A stretch of DNA of 13,029 nt from Actinomycetes bacterium (GTDB taxonomy: Bacteria; Actinomycetota; Actinomycetes; Actinomycetales; Cellulomonadaceae). This document shows positions 4,585 to 13,028 of the stretch, in pieces. A model generated the notes under the pieces. The model was given only the letters and a program-made list of their open reading frames with translations, had not been told where the DNA came from and searched no databases. Made by a program: the position numbers and the translations under genes. Numbering within the stretch: position 1 is the first letter of the stretch; the number at the start of each line of letters is the position of its first letter. The stretch covers positions 1 to 13,029 of the forward strand of contig JAFABT010000048.1 in the NCBI GenBank assembly GCA_023425905.1, in the 5' to 3' direction.

Positions 4585-5343
4585 TCAGACGGGGACGGTG
4601 TAGTCGATGGTCACGACGGCAGAGCCGAGCCAGAACGAGTAGTCCGCGGCGCGGGTCGAGGCGAGGCCAATGCCCTTGGCTGAGCCGGCGAGGAGCTGGG
4701 TGAGCCACGTCGAGGGCAGGTCCCATGTCGCGGACTGCCCCACCGCGACCGTGCCGGGGCGCCACTCCGCACCGATCCAGGACGCCGCCATCGATACCGG
4801 CGACCCCGTGTAGGCGTGCAGCCGGACGACGGGCGAGAGGGGCATAGTCCCGGAGTCGTCAGAGTCTCGCGTGAGTCGGAGCTTTGCGGCGGTCACGGTC
4901 GCCCCTGACGGCAGCGACTCCGCGAGTGGCGAGAGCAGGTACACCGCTGCGTGGTACTCCTGCACTGGGCTCAGACCCTGGGTGGCGATGGAGTCCGAGA
5001 ACCAGAACCAGGCTCCCGAAGATCGGGGGTTCAGGCCGCTGAAGAGGCCATGTGAGCGCACCGTCGACTGCCCCGCGAGAACAGACGGGCCGGAGGAGGC
5101 CAGGTTCTTCGAGAGCTTGCCCAGCACGAGCCAGCCTGCCGTCGTCGCCTGCACCGCGACGAAGTCCGCGAGCGCCGGGGTGTAGGACTCGAGCCAGCGG
5201 ACGCCGCTGACGGGCGTGCCTGCGATGTCGACGGTGAGGGATCGGCCGGTCGCGTTGATGGCGGTCACGGTGCCGAGGGGCAGCGGGTTGGCGGCGTTGT
5301 CGGCGGCGACGCGAGCGAGGAGTGCGTCGACGAGGCCCGTCAT
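4585..5343 (-). CDS. Minor tail protein, OB-like N-terminus plus possible receptor-binding jelly roll
   Basis: This is a 252-residue tail-tip protein. Residues about 20-76 (PLGTVTAINATGRSLTVDI, VRWLESYTPALADFVAVQ, GWLVLGKL) have the repeated short strands and closing W-L-V-L-G-K of the OB-fold domain in actinophage minor tail proteins. Residues about 130-252 (VTAAKLRLTRDSDDSG, VVRLHAYTG, SATWDLPSTWLTQLLAG, GIGLAS) resemble a DNRLRE-type or similar jelly roll, with the usual order of a strand carrying LRL, a Trp-rich middle and a final strand. Such modules often bind sugars or pack into trimers. Its ATG overlaps the stop of the upstream hub-like gene (ATGA). It could be a spike or a receptor-binding protein. 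Fold calls are by eye. Confidence 0.65.
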   Translation of the reverse strand: MTGLVDALLARVAADNAANPLPLGTVTAINATGRSLTVDIAGTPVSGVRWLESYTPALADFVAVQATTAGWLVLGKLSKNLASSGPSVLAGQSTVRSHGLFSGLNPRSSGAWFWFSDSIATQGLSPVQEYHAAVYLLSPLAESLPSGATVTAAKLRLTRDSDDSGTMPLSPVVRLHAYTGSPVSMAASWIGAEWRPGTVAVGQSATWDLPSTWLTQLLAGSAKGIGLASTRAADYSFWLGSAVVTIDYTVPV

Positions 5344-6491
5344 GATTGCGTGCCAGATCGGATGTCGCGGGTCGTCATGGTGAAGGCGCCGCCGGGGTTG
5401 AGGGTGAGGTTGATGCTGTCGAGGATGTGGCGGCGGACGGAGCCGACGGGGTCGTCGGGGTCGGGGATGACGTCGACGACGTCGCCGACCTCGAGGGCGG
5501 GGTTAGGGATCGAGGAGGCGTTGATCGTCGAGGCTGCGCCGACGAGCTGGGCGAGCTTCGCGCGGCCGACGGCTCGCGCCTGGTCGAGGGTGGCGACGAG
5601 CGGGTTGGTGATGAACTCGGGGATCTTGCCGAAGTGGCCGGCGGCGGGGTCGCCGTAGCGGGTGGGCGAGCCGGGTGTGTCGTCGAAGACGGCTGCTTGC
5701 AGGGGTGCGAAGTCGCCGGAGGGTGAGGTGCCGCGGACGACGACGGCGTTGCGGACGGCGTCGCGGGAGGAGGTCTGGTCAGCCCGGACGAGTGACCCTC
5801 CTCGGCCGGCGCGGACCTGCCACACGGGCTGGGTCGTCTCGGCTGGCGGGTCGGCGATGATGAAGCGGCCCCAGGCGTCGGCGTAGACGGCTGCGGGGAT
5901 CGCTTCGGCGATGGTCTGGATCGCGCCCCACCGGTCCTGGTCGACGACGAGGTCGGTGACGCGTGTGTCGCGGGTCGCGGTGACGGCGACGTCGGCGGTC
6001 GGGAGCGTCTCGCGGATGAGGGACGCGATCAGGGACGTCGCGGAGGCCGAGGAGAGGGTGCGGGGCTGGAGGAACGCGTCGTCGGCCACGAACGCTTCCC
6101 GGGACACACCGGTGACGGAGACGGCCTCGTCGTGGGCGATCGAGCCGGAGGTCGAGTCGATGCGGAACACGCCGAGCGGGATGGACTCGACTCCCCCACC
6201 GACGTAGTGCAGCTCCCACCACAGGCGCAGCTCCTGGCCGTAGTGCCCGAGCGGGTCACCGGGCGCTTCGGGGAGGGCTGGGCGGTCACGGTAGGGGCCG
6301 GTGGCGAGCCGCGGGGCGATGGTGAGGCTCGTCGTGCGCCGGGTGACCTGCCCGCGGGTCATGGACACCGAGCCGCCTGTGACCGGCAGCCCGGTGTAGA
6401 GGCGCTGGGTGCCCTTGGTGACGTCGGCGCGGATCGCGATGCGCTGAGACGACGCGAGTGCCTCGAGGAAGCCAGCGGAGACCGGGAGCAC
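5340..6491 (-). CDS. DUF5047-like minor tail protein, probable baseplate hub
   Basis: This is a 383-residue structural protein. Residues 1-160 follow the DUF5047 pattern: LPVSAGFLEALASSQRIAIR, RLYTGLPVTGGSVSMTRG, a Leu-Thr-Ile-Ala strand, YGQELRLWWEL, ESIPLGVFRIDS and VSVTGVSREAFVADDAF. The rest (RWGAIQTIAEAIPAAVYADA, DAVRNAVVVRG, AKLAQLVGAASTINASSIPN, LEVGDVVDVI, LNPGGAFTMTTRD) matches the later domains of gp27-like hub proteins, with the usual P-x-L-x-V-G-D-x-V strand near the end. Such proteins form the ring at the tail tip linking tube and fibres. GTG at 6491 has GGGGAG six bases upstream and follows the preceding stop by one base. The hub role is inferred from domain order and operon position. 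Confidence 0.75.
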   Translation of the reverse strand: MLPVSAGFLEALASSQRIAIRADVTKGTQRLYTGLPVTGGSVSMTRGQVTRRTTSLTIAPRLATGPYRDRPALPEAPGDPLGHYGQELRLWWELHYVGGGVESIPLGVFRIDSTSGSIAHDEAVSVTGVSREAFVADDAFLQPRTLSSASATSLIASLIRETLPTADVAVTATRDTRVTDLVVDQDRWGAIQTIAEAIPAAVYADAWGRFIIADPPAETTQPVWQVRAGRGGSLVRADQTSSRDAVRNAVVVRGTSPSGDFAPLQAAVFDDTPGSPTRYGDPAAGHFGKIPEFITNPLVATLDQARAVGRAKLAQLVGAASTINASSIPNPALEVGDVVDVIPDPDDPVGSVRRHILDSINLTLNPGGAFTMTTRDIRSGTQS

Positions 6492-6492
6492 G

Positions 6493-7983
6493 TCACGCTC
6501 CCCGCTGCAGGTCGAACCAGGACGGCACGGCGGTGAGGACGTCGGCCCACGTGGCGTAGGTGTCGGTGACCGCGGCCCAGGAGACGCCAGGGACGCCCTG
6601 GCCCTCGCCAGCCGGCGCGGCGGTGCGCTCGATGGCCAGGTCGAACCACCGCTCGGGGAAGTCCTCGAAGCCGCCCGGGTTGTGCGAGCTGCAGGACGGG
6701 ACGTAGTACCAGCCCGCCTCGAGGTCCGTCACGCCGACCGGCTGCAGCAGCACGATGCGGGAAGCGAGCAGCGCCTGTTTGAGCCGCGCCGCCGGTGCGC
6801 CCCGGCCCATCGTGATGCCGACCGTCGTCTTGTCTGCCGCGACCCCGGAGAAGTGCGCGGTCGTCTGCGACACTGACCCGCCCCCGCCGAGGACCTGGTA
6901 CGAGCCGCCGATCGTGTCGGACTGCACCGCGCCCACCTCGCGGAGGCGGCCGTGCACAGCCAGCGACGGCCGGCCCGGGACCTTGACCCACAGCCCTTGC
7001 GCGGACCCGTCGGTGCTCACCGAGACGCTCGCCGTCGCGACGAGCGACCCGGCGGCGGAGTAGCCCGCGACCGAGTACCCGACCACGGTCCCGAGCGGCC
7101 CCTCAGGGTCCGACCCGATGAACGAACCCCCCGCGACCGCGAGCCGGTTCACGCCGCGCACGGGCATGTCGGCCTCGCCCGAGACCATGCGCGTGATCGT
7201 GATAACCGCGACCTGGGGCACAACCAGAGTGGACGGGGAGTCGTTGGCGGCGCCTGTCCATGCGACGGTTGCCCCTGGCCGGCTTGCTGGAGGTGTGGAG
7301 CCGTCGAAGTACTCCCCCAGCGCGGGCTTCTTCTCCACCAAGAGGCCGGTGCCATCGAGCGTGTCGCCGGCGGCCCAATTCCCGCCTGCAACCGGGTTGG
7401 TTTCGGTGTAGGGGCACAGGCGGTAGACGCCCGTGGGGATTGTCACCGTCGCGCTGACTCGCTGCCACGCGCCACCCGCGAGCGGAGGGCCAGCCACGCC
7501 GTTTGACGAGACGAGCGCACCGGAGGCGTCGCGCAGCCGCCACTTCATGTCAGCGCGGACGACACCGCTCCGGCTCGCCCTCACATAGGACGAGACGGTG
7601 TACGTCTCGCCTGGCGCGACGATGAGGCCCGCGGCGCCGGTTGCAGTACCCCCGCCCGTGCCGCCCGTGTGGTCAAAGCCGGTCTCGTTTGAGGCGGCGG
7701 GTGCCACAGTCCACGTCACCCGCAGGTAGGACGTGATACCTGCAGCGGGACCATCGGACGCGCCGACGACTAGCGTCTGGGTACCTGCCCCTGGGGCTGC
7801 CCCGAACCATCGGCGCTTCCAGCCCACAGCATTGCCAGCCGTGACGTCCGCGACCGTGGCGCGCGGGTCTCGGGCGAGGTTCGTGGACCCTGTCGGCCAC
7901 ATGCCGCCGTCCACGACGAGCGACGTCGTCGCCCACTCCGGGTCGAACGTGGCCTGCAGGATCCCGTCGGCGCTGACCGGCAT
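6493..7983 (-). CDS. Minor tail protein with carbohydrate-binding-like insertion
   Basis: This is a 496-residue protein in the slot after the tape measure gene, where the distal tail or first minor tail protein is encoded. Its start overlaps the tape measure stop by one base (TGATG). Residues about 35-250 look like an inserted CBM4/9-type jelly roll: NLARDPRA, SYLRVTWTVAP, GETYTVSSYVRASRSG, WRLRDASGALVSS, WQRVSATVTIPTGVYRLCPY, GDTLDGTGLLVEK and EYFDGSTPP. The flanks are the tail-protein scaffold: 1-34 and about 255-450 with VITITRMVSGEADMPVRG and WFDLAIERT. The C-terminus repeats Thr-Trp-Ala-like units (VSWAAVTDTYATWADVLTAV) common in actinophage minor tail proteins. The insert probably helps adhere to cell-wall glycans. 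That role is inferred from fold likeness only. Confidence 0.7.
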   Translation of the reverse strand: MPVSADGILQATFDPEWATTSLVVDGGMWPTGSTNLARDPRATVADVTAGNAVGWKRRWFGAAPGAGTQTLVVGASDGPAAGITSYLRVTWTVAPAASNETGFDHTGGTGGGTATGAAGLIVAPGETYTVSSYVRASRSGVVRADMKWRLRDASGALVSSNGVAGPPLAGGAWQRVSATVTIPTGVYRLCPYTETNPVAGGNWAAGDTLDGTGLLVEKKPALGEYFDGSTPPASRPGATVAWTGAANDSPSTLVVPQVAVITITRMVSGEADMPVRGVNRLAVAGGSFIGSDPEGPLGTVVGYSVAGYSAAGSLVATASVSVSTDGSAQGLWVKVPGRPSLAVHGRLREVGAVQSDTIGGSYQVLGGGGSVSQTTAHFSGVAADKTTVGITMGRGAPAARLKQALLASRIVLLQPVGVTDLEAGWYYVPSCSSHNPGGFEDFPERWFDLAIERTAAPAGEGQGVPGVSWAAVTDTYATWADVLTAVPSWFDLQRGA

Positions 7984-10900
7984 CAGTACCCCCTCGTCGT
8001 CGTGTAGCGGGCTGAGCGGGCAACATCAGCGAGCTCGGCGCGGACGATGCCCCGAACAGGCTGGCCGTCGACCATGAGGGTGAGGCTCGCTCCGTCGAGC
8101 GCGCGCGCGAGCAGGTCAGGCGGGACCGTCACTGCCACGTTGATGTTGTTCGGCGTCTGGACCGCCGGCCGGAGCGCGAACGAGGACAGCAGCCCCTCGT
8201 TGTCGTTGTTGATCGCACTGAGGAGCGGCTCGTACTTCGACGTCGAGCGGGCGTTGATGACGAACTCACCGTTCGACGCGGCCATGAGAACCGAGTCCGA
8301 CGTGCCCGTCCCCGGGCCCACGACGCGACCGCCCATGGCCTTCTTGACGATCTTGCCCTTCTTGTCGACCTTGAGCCCCAGCCCGTCGAGGAACTCCTTC
8401 GACAGCGCCTTGCCCGCCCCGCCGATCGCCTTCGCGATGCGTTCCTGCTCCTTCTCGAGCGTCTTGACGAACTCCTCCGCGGCCTTGAGGCCGCCCTCGG
8501 CGAAGCCCTCCGTCACGTACTGCCCCGCAGAGTTCGCGTGCTTCTCGATGTCCGCGTAGGCCTGGTTCAGCTGCTCGATCGCGGGCTTGCCCCCGGCGAT
8601 GAGCGCATCCGCGATGACGCCGCCCTCTTCCGAGCCGAGCAGTGCGATCTCCTGCAGGATCGTGCCCGACGTCCCCAGGTCCGCGAGCTTCTTCAGCTTT
8701 TCCGCGAACGCCTTGATCTTCCCGGCACGCGATCGCGCATCCGCGACGAGCACACCGGCGGTGACCGACGCCTTCTGGCCCTTCTTCGTCGTCGACTCGT
8801 GCCAGATGTTGCCGCGCCCGTCCGAGCGCTGCACGGTCGTCGTCTCGTCCTCGGTGGCCTTCGTCACGGAGGCTGCGAGCGACTGCTCGCCCTGCAGTGC
8901 GGAGGACACGGCGCCGGAGATCTGCGCCAGCTCGGAGACCCGATCACGCGCCCCGGCGAGCTGCTCCTCGACGGCCTCCGCCCGCTTGTAGAGCTTCGTC
9001 AGCTCCTTCTCAGCCTCGCGCGCAGCGCGCTTGAACTCCTTGCGCTGCTTGGCTGAGTAGTCCTTGTTCCGCGACGCGTCGAGCATCTCGTCGATGACGG
9101 AGTACGCGCCCGAGAGCCCGGACTGCACGCGCTCGACGGTCTCGCCGCGACGGACGTCGACGCGCCGCTCGCGCTCCTCGTCGGCCAGCCGCTCGATCCG
9201 CTGCTCAGCGGCTCGGAGCGCCTTCTCTGCGTCACGCTCGGCCTTGCGCGCCCGGTCGACCTTGGACCGGGCCGACTTCTTCTCGCTGGCGGAGGCCTTC
9301 GACCCGAGCCCATCGAGAGCGCGCTGAGCGGTCTTCGTCGCCTGCCGAGCCTCCTTCAGCTCGCCCTTGGCGTCGTCGCGCTGCCTGCGCGCCCACCCGA
9401 CCCGGCCACCACTCGCGAGGGCCTGGTCGATGCTCCGGCCGCTGTTGATCGCCTCGAGGAGCGCGAGGTTGCCCTTCGTGGCGTTCGCGTTGACGACGTA
9501 CTCGCCCGACGCCGCCCAGATCAGCATGTTGTCGCGCGACGACGGCGGGCCCGGGAGCCTGCCGCCGTTCGCCCGGGCGGGCACGTCGGAGGTCTTCAGC
9601 GATGGCGGCAGCTCGAGCGGGCCTCGCACGCGCGCGGTCACGTCGATGATCGGGTTGCGCGCCTCGATGTCGCGCACGAGCGAGTCGACCTCGCGCGTGG
9701 CGGAGACGGTGTCCGCCTCGACGTCGATCACCGGGTTGCGAGCCGACTCCAGATCGGACGTGAAGGCGCTCGTGGCCTCCGTGCCCTTGTTGCCCCACAG
9801 CGAGACGAGCTTCGCGAGCTCCTCGTCGGTCATCGAGTTGAAGAGCGCCACCTGCTCGGCGCCCTTGGGGCCCATGCCCGCGAGCTCGTCGATCATCTCG
9901 CCCGCGGCATCGCGGAGCGACGACGGCAGGGACGTCGCCACGCGGTCCGACAGGGAGACCATGTCGTCTTCCCACGACCGCTGCGCGTCGACCTGTCGCT
10001 CGAGCTCCGCGAGGTAGTCGTCGACCGTCACGGGGAACTTCGAGATGAAGTCTTCCCAGGAGTCCTCAACGGTCTTCGTACCCTCGGCCATCTCCTCGGC
10101 CGACGTGCGGGAGCGGTCCGTGAGGGTGTCGTAGGCGTCGCCGAGCGAGATGAAGTCGGCATCCGCCGACGAGACCGTGTCGCGCCACTTCTGGAGCGCC
10201 TGCGCGGCCTCCTCCGTCATTTCGCCCGTGTAGCCCATCGACTCCGCGAGCGCCTGAGCGGATGACTCGGTGCTCTCCTGCTCGGTCTCGGCGGCCGCGA
10301 GCGCCTCGGTGTAGGCGGGCATGAGGCCGTTGAGGTCTTCGACGGCTCCCCCGCCGTTGACCCACGCGTCGTGGAGCACCTGGTACTGAGCCGCGGCCTG
10401 CTCTGCCTGGCCGCCCTGCACCATCGCGGCGAGTGCGTTGCCCATCGTGTTGAACTGCTCGATGAGCTGCGTGCGCGAGGCGGAGCCTTCGGAGCCGCCG
10501 AAGGACCAGATCTCCCCGGCGACGTCGTTGATCCGCGAGCCGAAGCTCGGCGAGACGATGCGGTCGACGGCGTCCTCGAGCGACTTGATGTCCTGCTCGA
10601 GCCAGGCGATGCCCGACGGCGCGCCGACGCGGAAGAGGGCTGCGGCGCCCTTGTCGGGCGAGAGCTTGTTGAAGAGCTCGTCGACGGCGACGCCGCCGTC
10701 CTGGGCCATGCCGAGGAGAGCACGGGTGGTGGCCTCGGCGCCAGCTGCCGTGTCCTGCATGCTGTCGTTGAGGGCGTTGACGCCGGCCATGACGGCCATT
10801 GCTGCCGCGGCGATGCCCGCTGCCTTGCCGACGTTCTTGATCCCGGTCGCGGCGCGGGGAGCCTCGACGGAGAGCTGGCGCATGAGGCGGTACGTCTCGA

Positions 10901-12275
10901 CGAGGCGCGGGGCGATCAAGAGGAGCGCCCCTACGACGAGACCGCCCGTCGCTGCGACGCCGGCGAGCTTCGCGATCATCTCCAGGAGCGCGGGGTCCAG
11001 GCTGCCGACCCACTGCGCGAAGTCCGCCACGCCGTCGGCCGCGGCCGCGAGCGCCGGGATGAAGGCGTCGCCGATCGTGATCGCGGAGTCCTGGATCGAG
11101 TTGCGGGCGATCGCGATCTTGGACTCAGTGGTGTCGTAGCGCTTCGCGGCTTCGATGAGCAGGGCGGTGTTCTCGTCCCAGGCGCCGTTGGCCAGGGCGA
11201 GCTGGTCACCGAGGAGTCCCTGCGCGGACCCGAGGGACAGGATCGAGCGCTTGAGGCGCTCGTCTGTGAGCTCGAGACGCCCGAAGATCTGGGTCGTCGA
11301 CTCCCCGGCCTCGGAGGCGCGGCCCATGCCCTCGATGAACATCGCGATCGCGCCGGCGGCGTCCTGCTCGAACGCGGCGCGGAACTGCTCGACGGACACC
11401 CCGGAGACCTTCGCGAAGGTCTCGAGCTTGGAACCGCCGTCGCGGACCGCGTCACCGATCGAGGTGAAGACCTTCGAGACGGCCGTGCCACCGGCCTCGG
11501 CCTCGACGCCCACGGACGACAGTGCGGAGGCGTAGGCGAACACGTCCGACTCGGAGAGCTTGGCCTGCTTGCCTGCCGCGGCGAGCCGAGAGGCCATCGC
11601 GACGATGTCGGCCTCGGTCGTCGCGGAGTTGTTACCGAGGGCGACGATCGTCGAGCCCAGCCGCGAGGTGTCCTCAGAGGTGGTCTGCATGACGTTGGCG
11701 AACTTCGCCAACGACGAGGCCGCGTCCGTCGCGGAGAGGTTCGTCGTCTCGCCGAGGTCGATCATCACGCGCGTGAACGAAGCGACGTTCTTCGCCTCGA
11801 CGCCCAACTGGCCGGCGAGCTCGGCCACCGCTGCGATCTGGGCGTGCGACGCCGGCAGCGTCATCGCGAGCAGCCGGAGGTCCTTCTCGAGGCGCACCAT
11901 CTCGTCGTGCGTGCCGTCGACGGTCTTGGTGACGCCAGCCCACGCCGACTCCCACGACACCGCGGCCTTGACCGAGTACGCGAGCGCGCCGAGCACGGCC
12001 GCGGACCCCGTCATCAGGACCTTGCCGGTTGCCTGGTAGGCGGCCTGCTTGCGCCTCTCCCCCTCCGCCACCGACGCTGCCGCGGCGCGCTGGCGCGCCT
12101 CGTCCTCGCGGATCGCGGAGCCCTGCGCGGTGGCCATCGCCCGGAACTTGCGGTCGGCCGCCTCCTGCTGGCGCAGCATCTGCTTCGTGGCCAGCGAGGC
12201 CCGCTCGGCCCCAGCCTCATACCGGCTGGGGTCGAGCGAGATCCGTGCGACGACGTCCCTGGGGTTACCGCTCAC
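7983..12275 (-). CDS. Phage tail tape measure protein (TP901 core type)
   Basis: This 1430-residue protein sets tail length and occupies the tail tube. Residues about 100-400 match the TP901-type core (VSWESAWAGVTKTVDGTHDE, ASHAQIAAVAELAGQLGV, TTNLSATDAASSLAKFANVM, SAQGLLGDQLALANGAW). Hydrophobic segments follow at about 438-456 and 487-502. Residues about 955-1120 are Arg/Lys/Glu/Ala-rich coiled coil. No peptidase or lysozyme motif was seen. A Gly-Gly-rich motif with GEYVVNA/GEFVINA occurs twice (about 903-947 and 1315-1356). I chose GTG at 12275 because AGGGGG lies eight bases upstream and the stop of the G-T gene is 4 bases away; the frame is open to 12533, but that part overlaps the chaperone extension and looks non-coding. 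Length fits a long siphovirus tail. Confidence 0.92.
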   Translation of the reverse strand: MSGNPRDVVARISLDPSRYEAGAERASLATKQMLRQQEAADRKFRAMATAQGSAIREDEARQRAAAASVAEGERRKQAAYQATGKVLMTGSAAVLGALAYSVKAAVSWESAWAGVTKTVDGTHDEMVRLEKDLRLLAMTLPASHAQIAAVAELAGQLGVEAKNVASFTRVMIDLGETTNLSATDAASSLAKFANVMQTTSEDTSRLGSTIVALGNNSATTEADIVAMASRLAAAGKQAKLSESDVFAYASALSSVGVEAEAGGTAVSKVFTSIGDAVRDGGSKLETFAKVSGVSVEQFRAAFEQDAAGAIAMFIEGMGRASEAGESTTQIFGRLELTDERLKRSILSLGSAQGLLGDQLALANGAWDENTALLIEAAKRYDTTESKIAIARNSIQDSAITIGDAFIPALAAAADGVADFAQWVGSLDPALLEMIAKLAGVAATGGLVVGALLLIAPRLVETYRLMRQLSVEAPRAATGIKNVGKAAGIAAAAMAVMAGVNALNDSMQDTAAGAEATTRALLGMAQDGGVAVDELFNKLSPDKGAAALFRVGAPSGIAWLEQDIKSLEDAVDRIVSPSFGSRINDVAGEIWSFGGSEGSASRTQLIEQFNTMGNALAAMVQGGQAEQAAAQYQVLHDAWVNGGGAVEDLNGLMPAYTEALAAAETEQESTESSAQALAESMGYTGEMTEEAAQALQKWRDTVSSADADFISLGDAYDTLTDRSRTSAEEMAEGTKTVEDSWEDFISKFPVTVDDYLAELERQVDAQRSWEDDMVSLSDRVATSLPSSLRDAAGEMIDELAGMGPKGAEQVALFNSMTDEELAKLVSLWGNKGTEATSAFTSDLESARNPVIDVEADTVSATREVDSLVRDIEARNPIIDVTARVRGPLELPPSLKTSDVPARANGGRLPGPPSSRDNMLIWAASGEYVVNANATKGNLALLEAINSGRSIDQALASGGRVGWARRQRDDAKGELKEARQATKTAQRALDGLGSKASASEKKSARSKVDRARKAERDAEKALRAAEQRIERLADEERERRVDVRRGETVERVQSGLSGAYSVIDEMLDASRNKDYSAKQRKEFKRAAREAEKELTKLYKRAEAVEEQLAGARDRVSELAQISGAVSSALQGEQSLAASVTKATEDETTTVQRSDGRGNIWHESTTKKGQKASVTAGVLVADARSRAGKIKAFAEKLKKLADLGTSGTILQEIALLGSEEGGVIADALIAGGKPAIEQLNQAYADIEKHANSAGQYVTEGFAEGGLKAAEEFVKTLEKEQERIAKAIGGAGKALSKEFLDGLGLKVDKKGKIVKKAMGGRVVGPGTGTSDSVLMAASNGEFVINARSTSKYEPLLSAINNDNEGLLSSFALRPAVQTPNNINVAVTVPPDLLARALDGASLTLMVDGQPVRGIVRAELADVARSARYTTTRGY
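8208..8333 (-). repeat. Tape measure motif, C-terminal copy
   Basis: Residues about 1315-1356 read GGRVVGPGTGTSDSVLMAAS, NGEFVINARSTSKYEPLL, SAINND. It parallels the copy at 9435-9569 in spacing and key residues (GGR, PG, S-D/R-D, GE-V-NA, LL-AIN). Such motifs are typical near tape measure C-termini; two copies about 400 residues apart are less usual. The two copies are diverged in DNA. Confidence 0.55.
9435..9569 (-). repeat. Tape measure motif, inner copy
   Basis: Residues about 903-947 read NGGRLPGPPSSRDNMLIWAA, SGEYVVNANATKGNLALLEA, INSGR, matching the C-terminal copy at 8208-8333. Just before it, ARNPVIDV (845-852) and ARNPIIDV (872-879) form another short tandem pair. Confidence 0.55.
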
Positions 12276-12279
12276 CTGG

Positions 12280-13028
12280 TCACCCCCTGGGTCGGTTCGC
12301 TTCGAGCTCGGACAAGCACCGGCGGCACTGCCCCGGTGTCCCTGCGGCCATGCGGATGTGAGCGCCACGCGCCTTGAGGTCCTCGGACTCCTCGGCGTGC
12401 CCGCGAGCGACGCACCCCGCACACACGTCGATGTGCGCGTGGCGCGGCCCCTCTTCGGGGTGGGCCCCGCACCCCGGACAGCGGCGGGCCTCGTAGGCCT
12501 GCCACGCGAGCGCCGCGTCCTGCGACGCCTCACCCCACGCGAGGAACTCCTCGAGCGGGATGCCCTTCGGCCCGCAGTACGCCATGCGCTGGGCGAAGAG
12601 CCCGTCGGCGCTCAGCCTTTTGGGAGGTGCGGGCGCCTGGCCTCGTAGTTCAGCTCGACGAGGGTCTTGTAGAGCGCGTCCTGCTCTCCCCACGACCACG
12701 TGCCGGAGGTGAGCTGCTCCGTCCACCACTGCTCGTCCTGGAGCTCGGCGTCGACCGCGCACGCCGCGGCGAGGACGGGCGTGACGGTCTGACGGACCAG
12801 GTGCCCCTCGGCGTCGGTGTGCGCGTCCTGGATCTCCTCGAGCCGGACCGGGACCAGGGCGGTGAACTCGACCTGCACATAGCACTCCGCGAGCGCCTCC
12901 CGCGCCTGGTCGACGGCGGCCTGAGCGGCGGCAAGCTCGTCGTCGGGTCGCCCGGAGATCGACCGCAGGCTGAGGAGCCGCTCGGCCTCGGCGAGTGCGT
13001 CGCGTCGTGCCGGTCCGGGGTCTTCCAC
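12280..13028 (-). CDS. Tail assembly chaperone G-T fusion (-1 frameshift product)
   Basis: The G frame (13028 down to 12618) continues in the -1 frame to a stop at 12282-12280. This gives 249 residues if the start is GTG 13028: 137 from G and 112 from the extension, joined as HLPK then RLSADG. The extension has no good start of its own, which supports production by frameshifting. It carries three Cys pairs, CPGC (184-187), CAGC (203-206, with His211 near) and CRRC (235-238), suggesting a zinc ribbon. In lambda-like phages the G-T product binds the tape measure protein while G coats it; here the tape measure gene begins 4 bases downstream. The frameshift is read from sequence and family rule, not measured. 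Frame change at 12618-12624; the segments are 12618-13028 and 12280-12618. Confidence 0.8.
   Translation of the reverse strand, partial: GRPRTGTTRRTRRGRAAPQPAVDLRATRRRACRRSGRRRPGAGGARGVLCAGRVHRPGPGPARGDPGRAHRRRGAPGPSDRHARPRRGVRGRRRAPGRAVVDGAAHLRHVVVGRAGRALQDPRRAELRGQAPAPPKRLSADGLFAQRMAYCGPKGIPLEEFLAWGEASQDAALAWQAYEARRCPGCGAHPEEGPRHAHIDVCAGCVARGHAEESEDLKARGAHIRMAAGTPGQCRRCLSELEANRPRG
12612..13028 (-). CDS. Tail assembly chaperone G (zero-frame product, probably 5' partial)
   Basis: The zero-frame product ends HLPKG two codons after the slippery site. Its middle and C-terminus (YVQVEFTALVPVRLEEIQDA, VTPVLAAACAVD, WWTEQLTSGTWSWGEQDALY, ELNYEARRP) follow the actinophage G-type tail chaperone pattern: a strand region, an Ala-rich helix, W-x-x-x-x-L-T-S-G, and a final helix. 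GTG at 13028 gives 138 residues but lies one base from the window edge, so no ribosome site can be seen and the true start may be upstream. Its place next to the tape measure gene and the overlapping -1 frame make the call strong. It would act in the cytoplasm during tail assembly and not be in the virion. Confidence 0.8.
   Translation of the reverse strand: MEDPGPARRDALAEAERLLSLRSISGRPDDELAAAQAAVDQAREALAECYVQVEFTALVPVRLEEIQDAHTDAEGHLVRQTVTPVLAAACAVDAELQDEQWWTEQLTSGTWSWGEQDALYKTLVELNYEARRPHLPKG
12618..12624 (-). promoter_or_regulatory. -1 ribosomal frameshift slippery heptamer CCCAAAA
   Basis: The minus strand reads CTC CCA AAA GGC TGA in the zero frame, so the heptamer is C-CCA-AAA, fitting X-XXY-YYZ. 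After a -1 slip the frame reads CCC AAA AGG CTG and stays open for 112 codons. Directly downstream, GCTGAGCG can pair with CGCCCAGC except at one position, and GGGC can pair with GCCC inside it, so a stimulatory structure is possible. Confidence 0.8.

Noticed and set aside
10371..12377. 668-codon plus-strand ORF opposite the tape measure gene
   Set aside because: Shadow of the high-GC minus-strand gene: Arg/Gly/Asp/Val-rich, with no domain pattern and no ribosome site. The minus frame carries a clear TP901-type core.
12276..12533. Longer tape measure start at 12533
   Set aside because: The added 86 residues overlap the G-T extension and are Arg/Pro-rich noise; GTG at 12275 has AGGGGG at good spacing.
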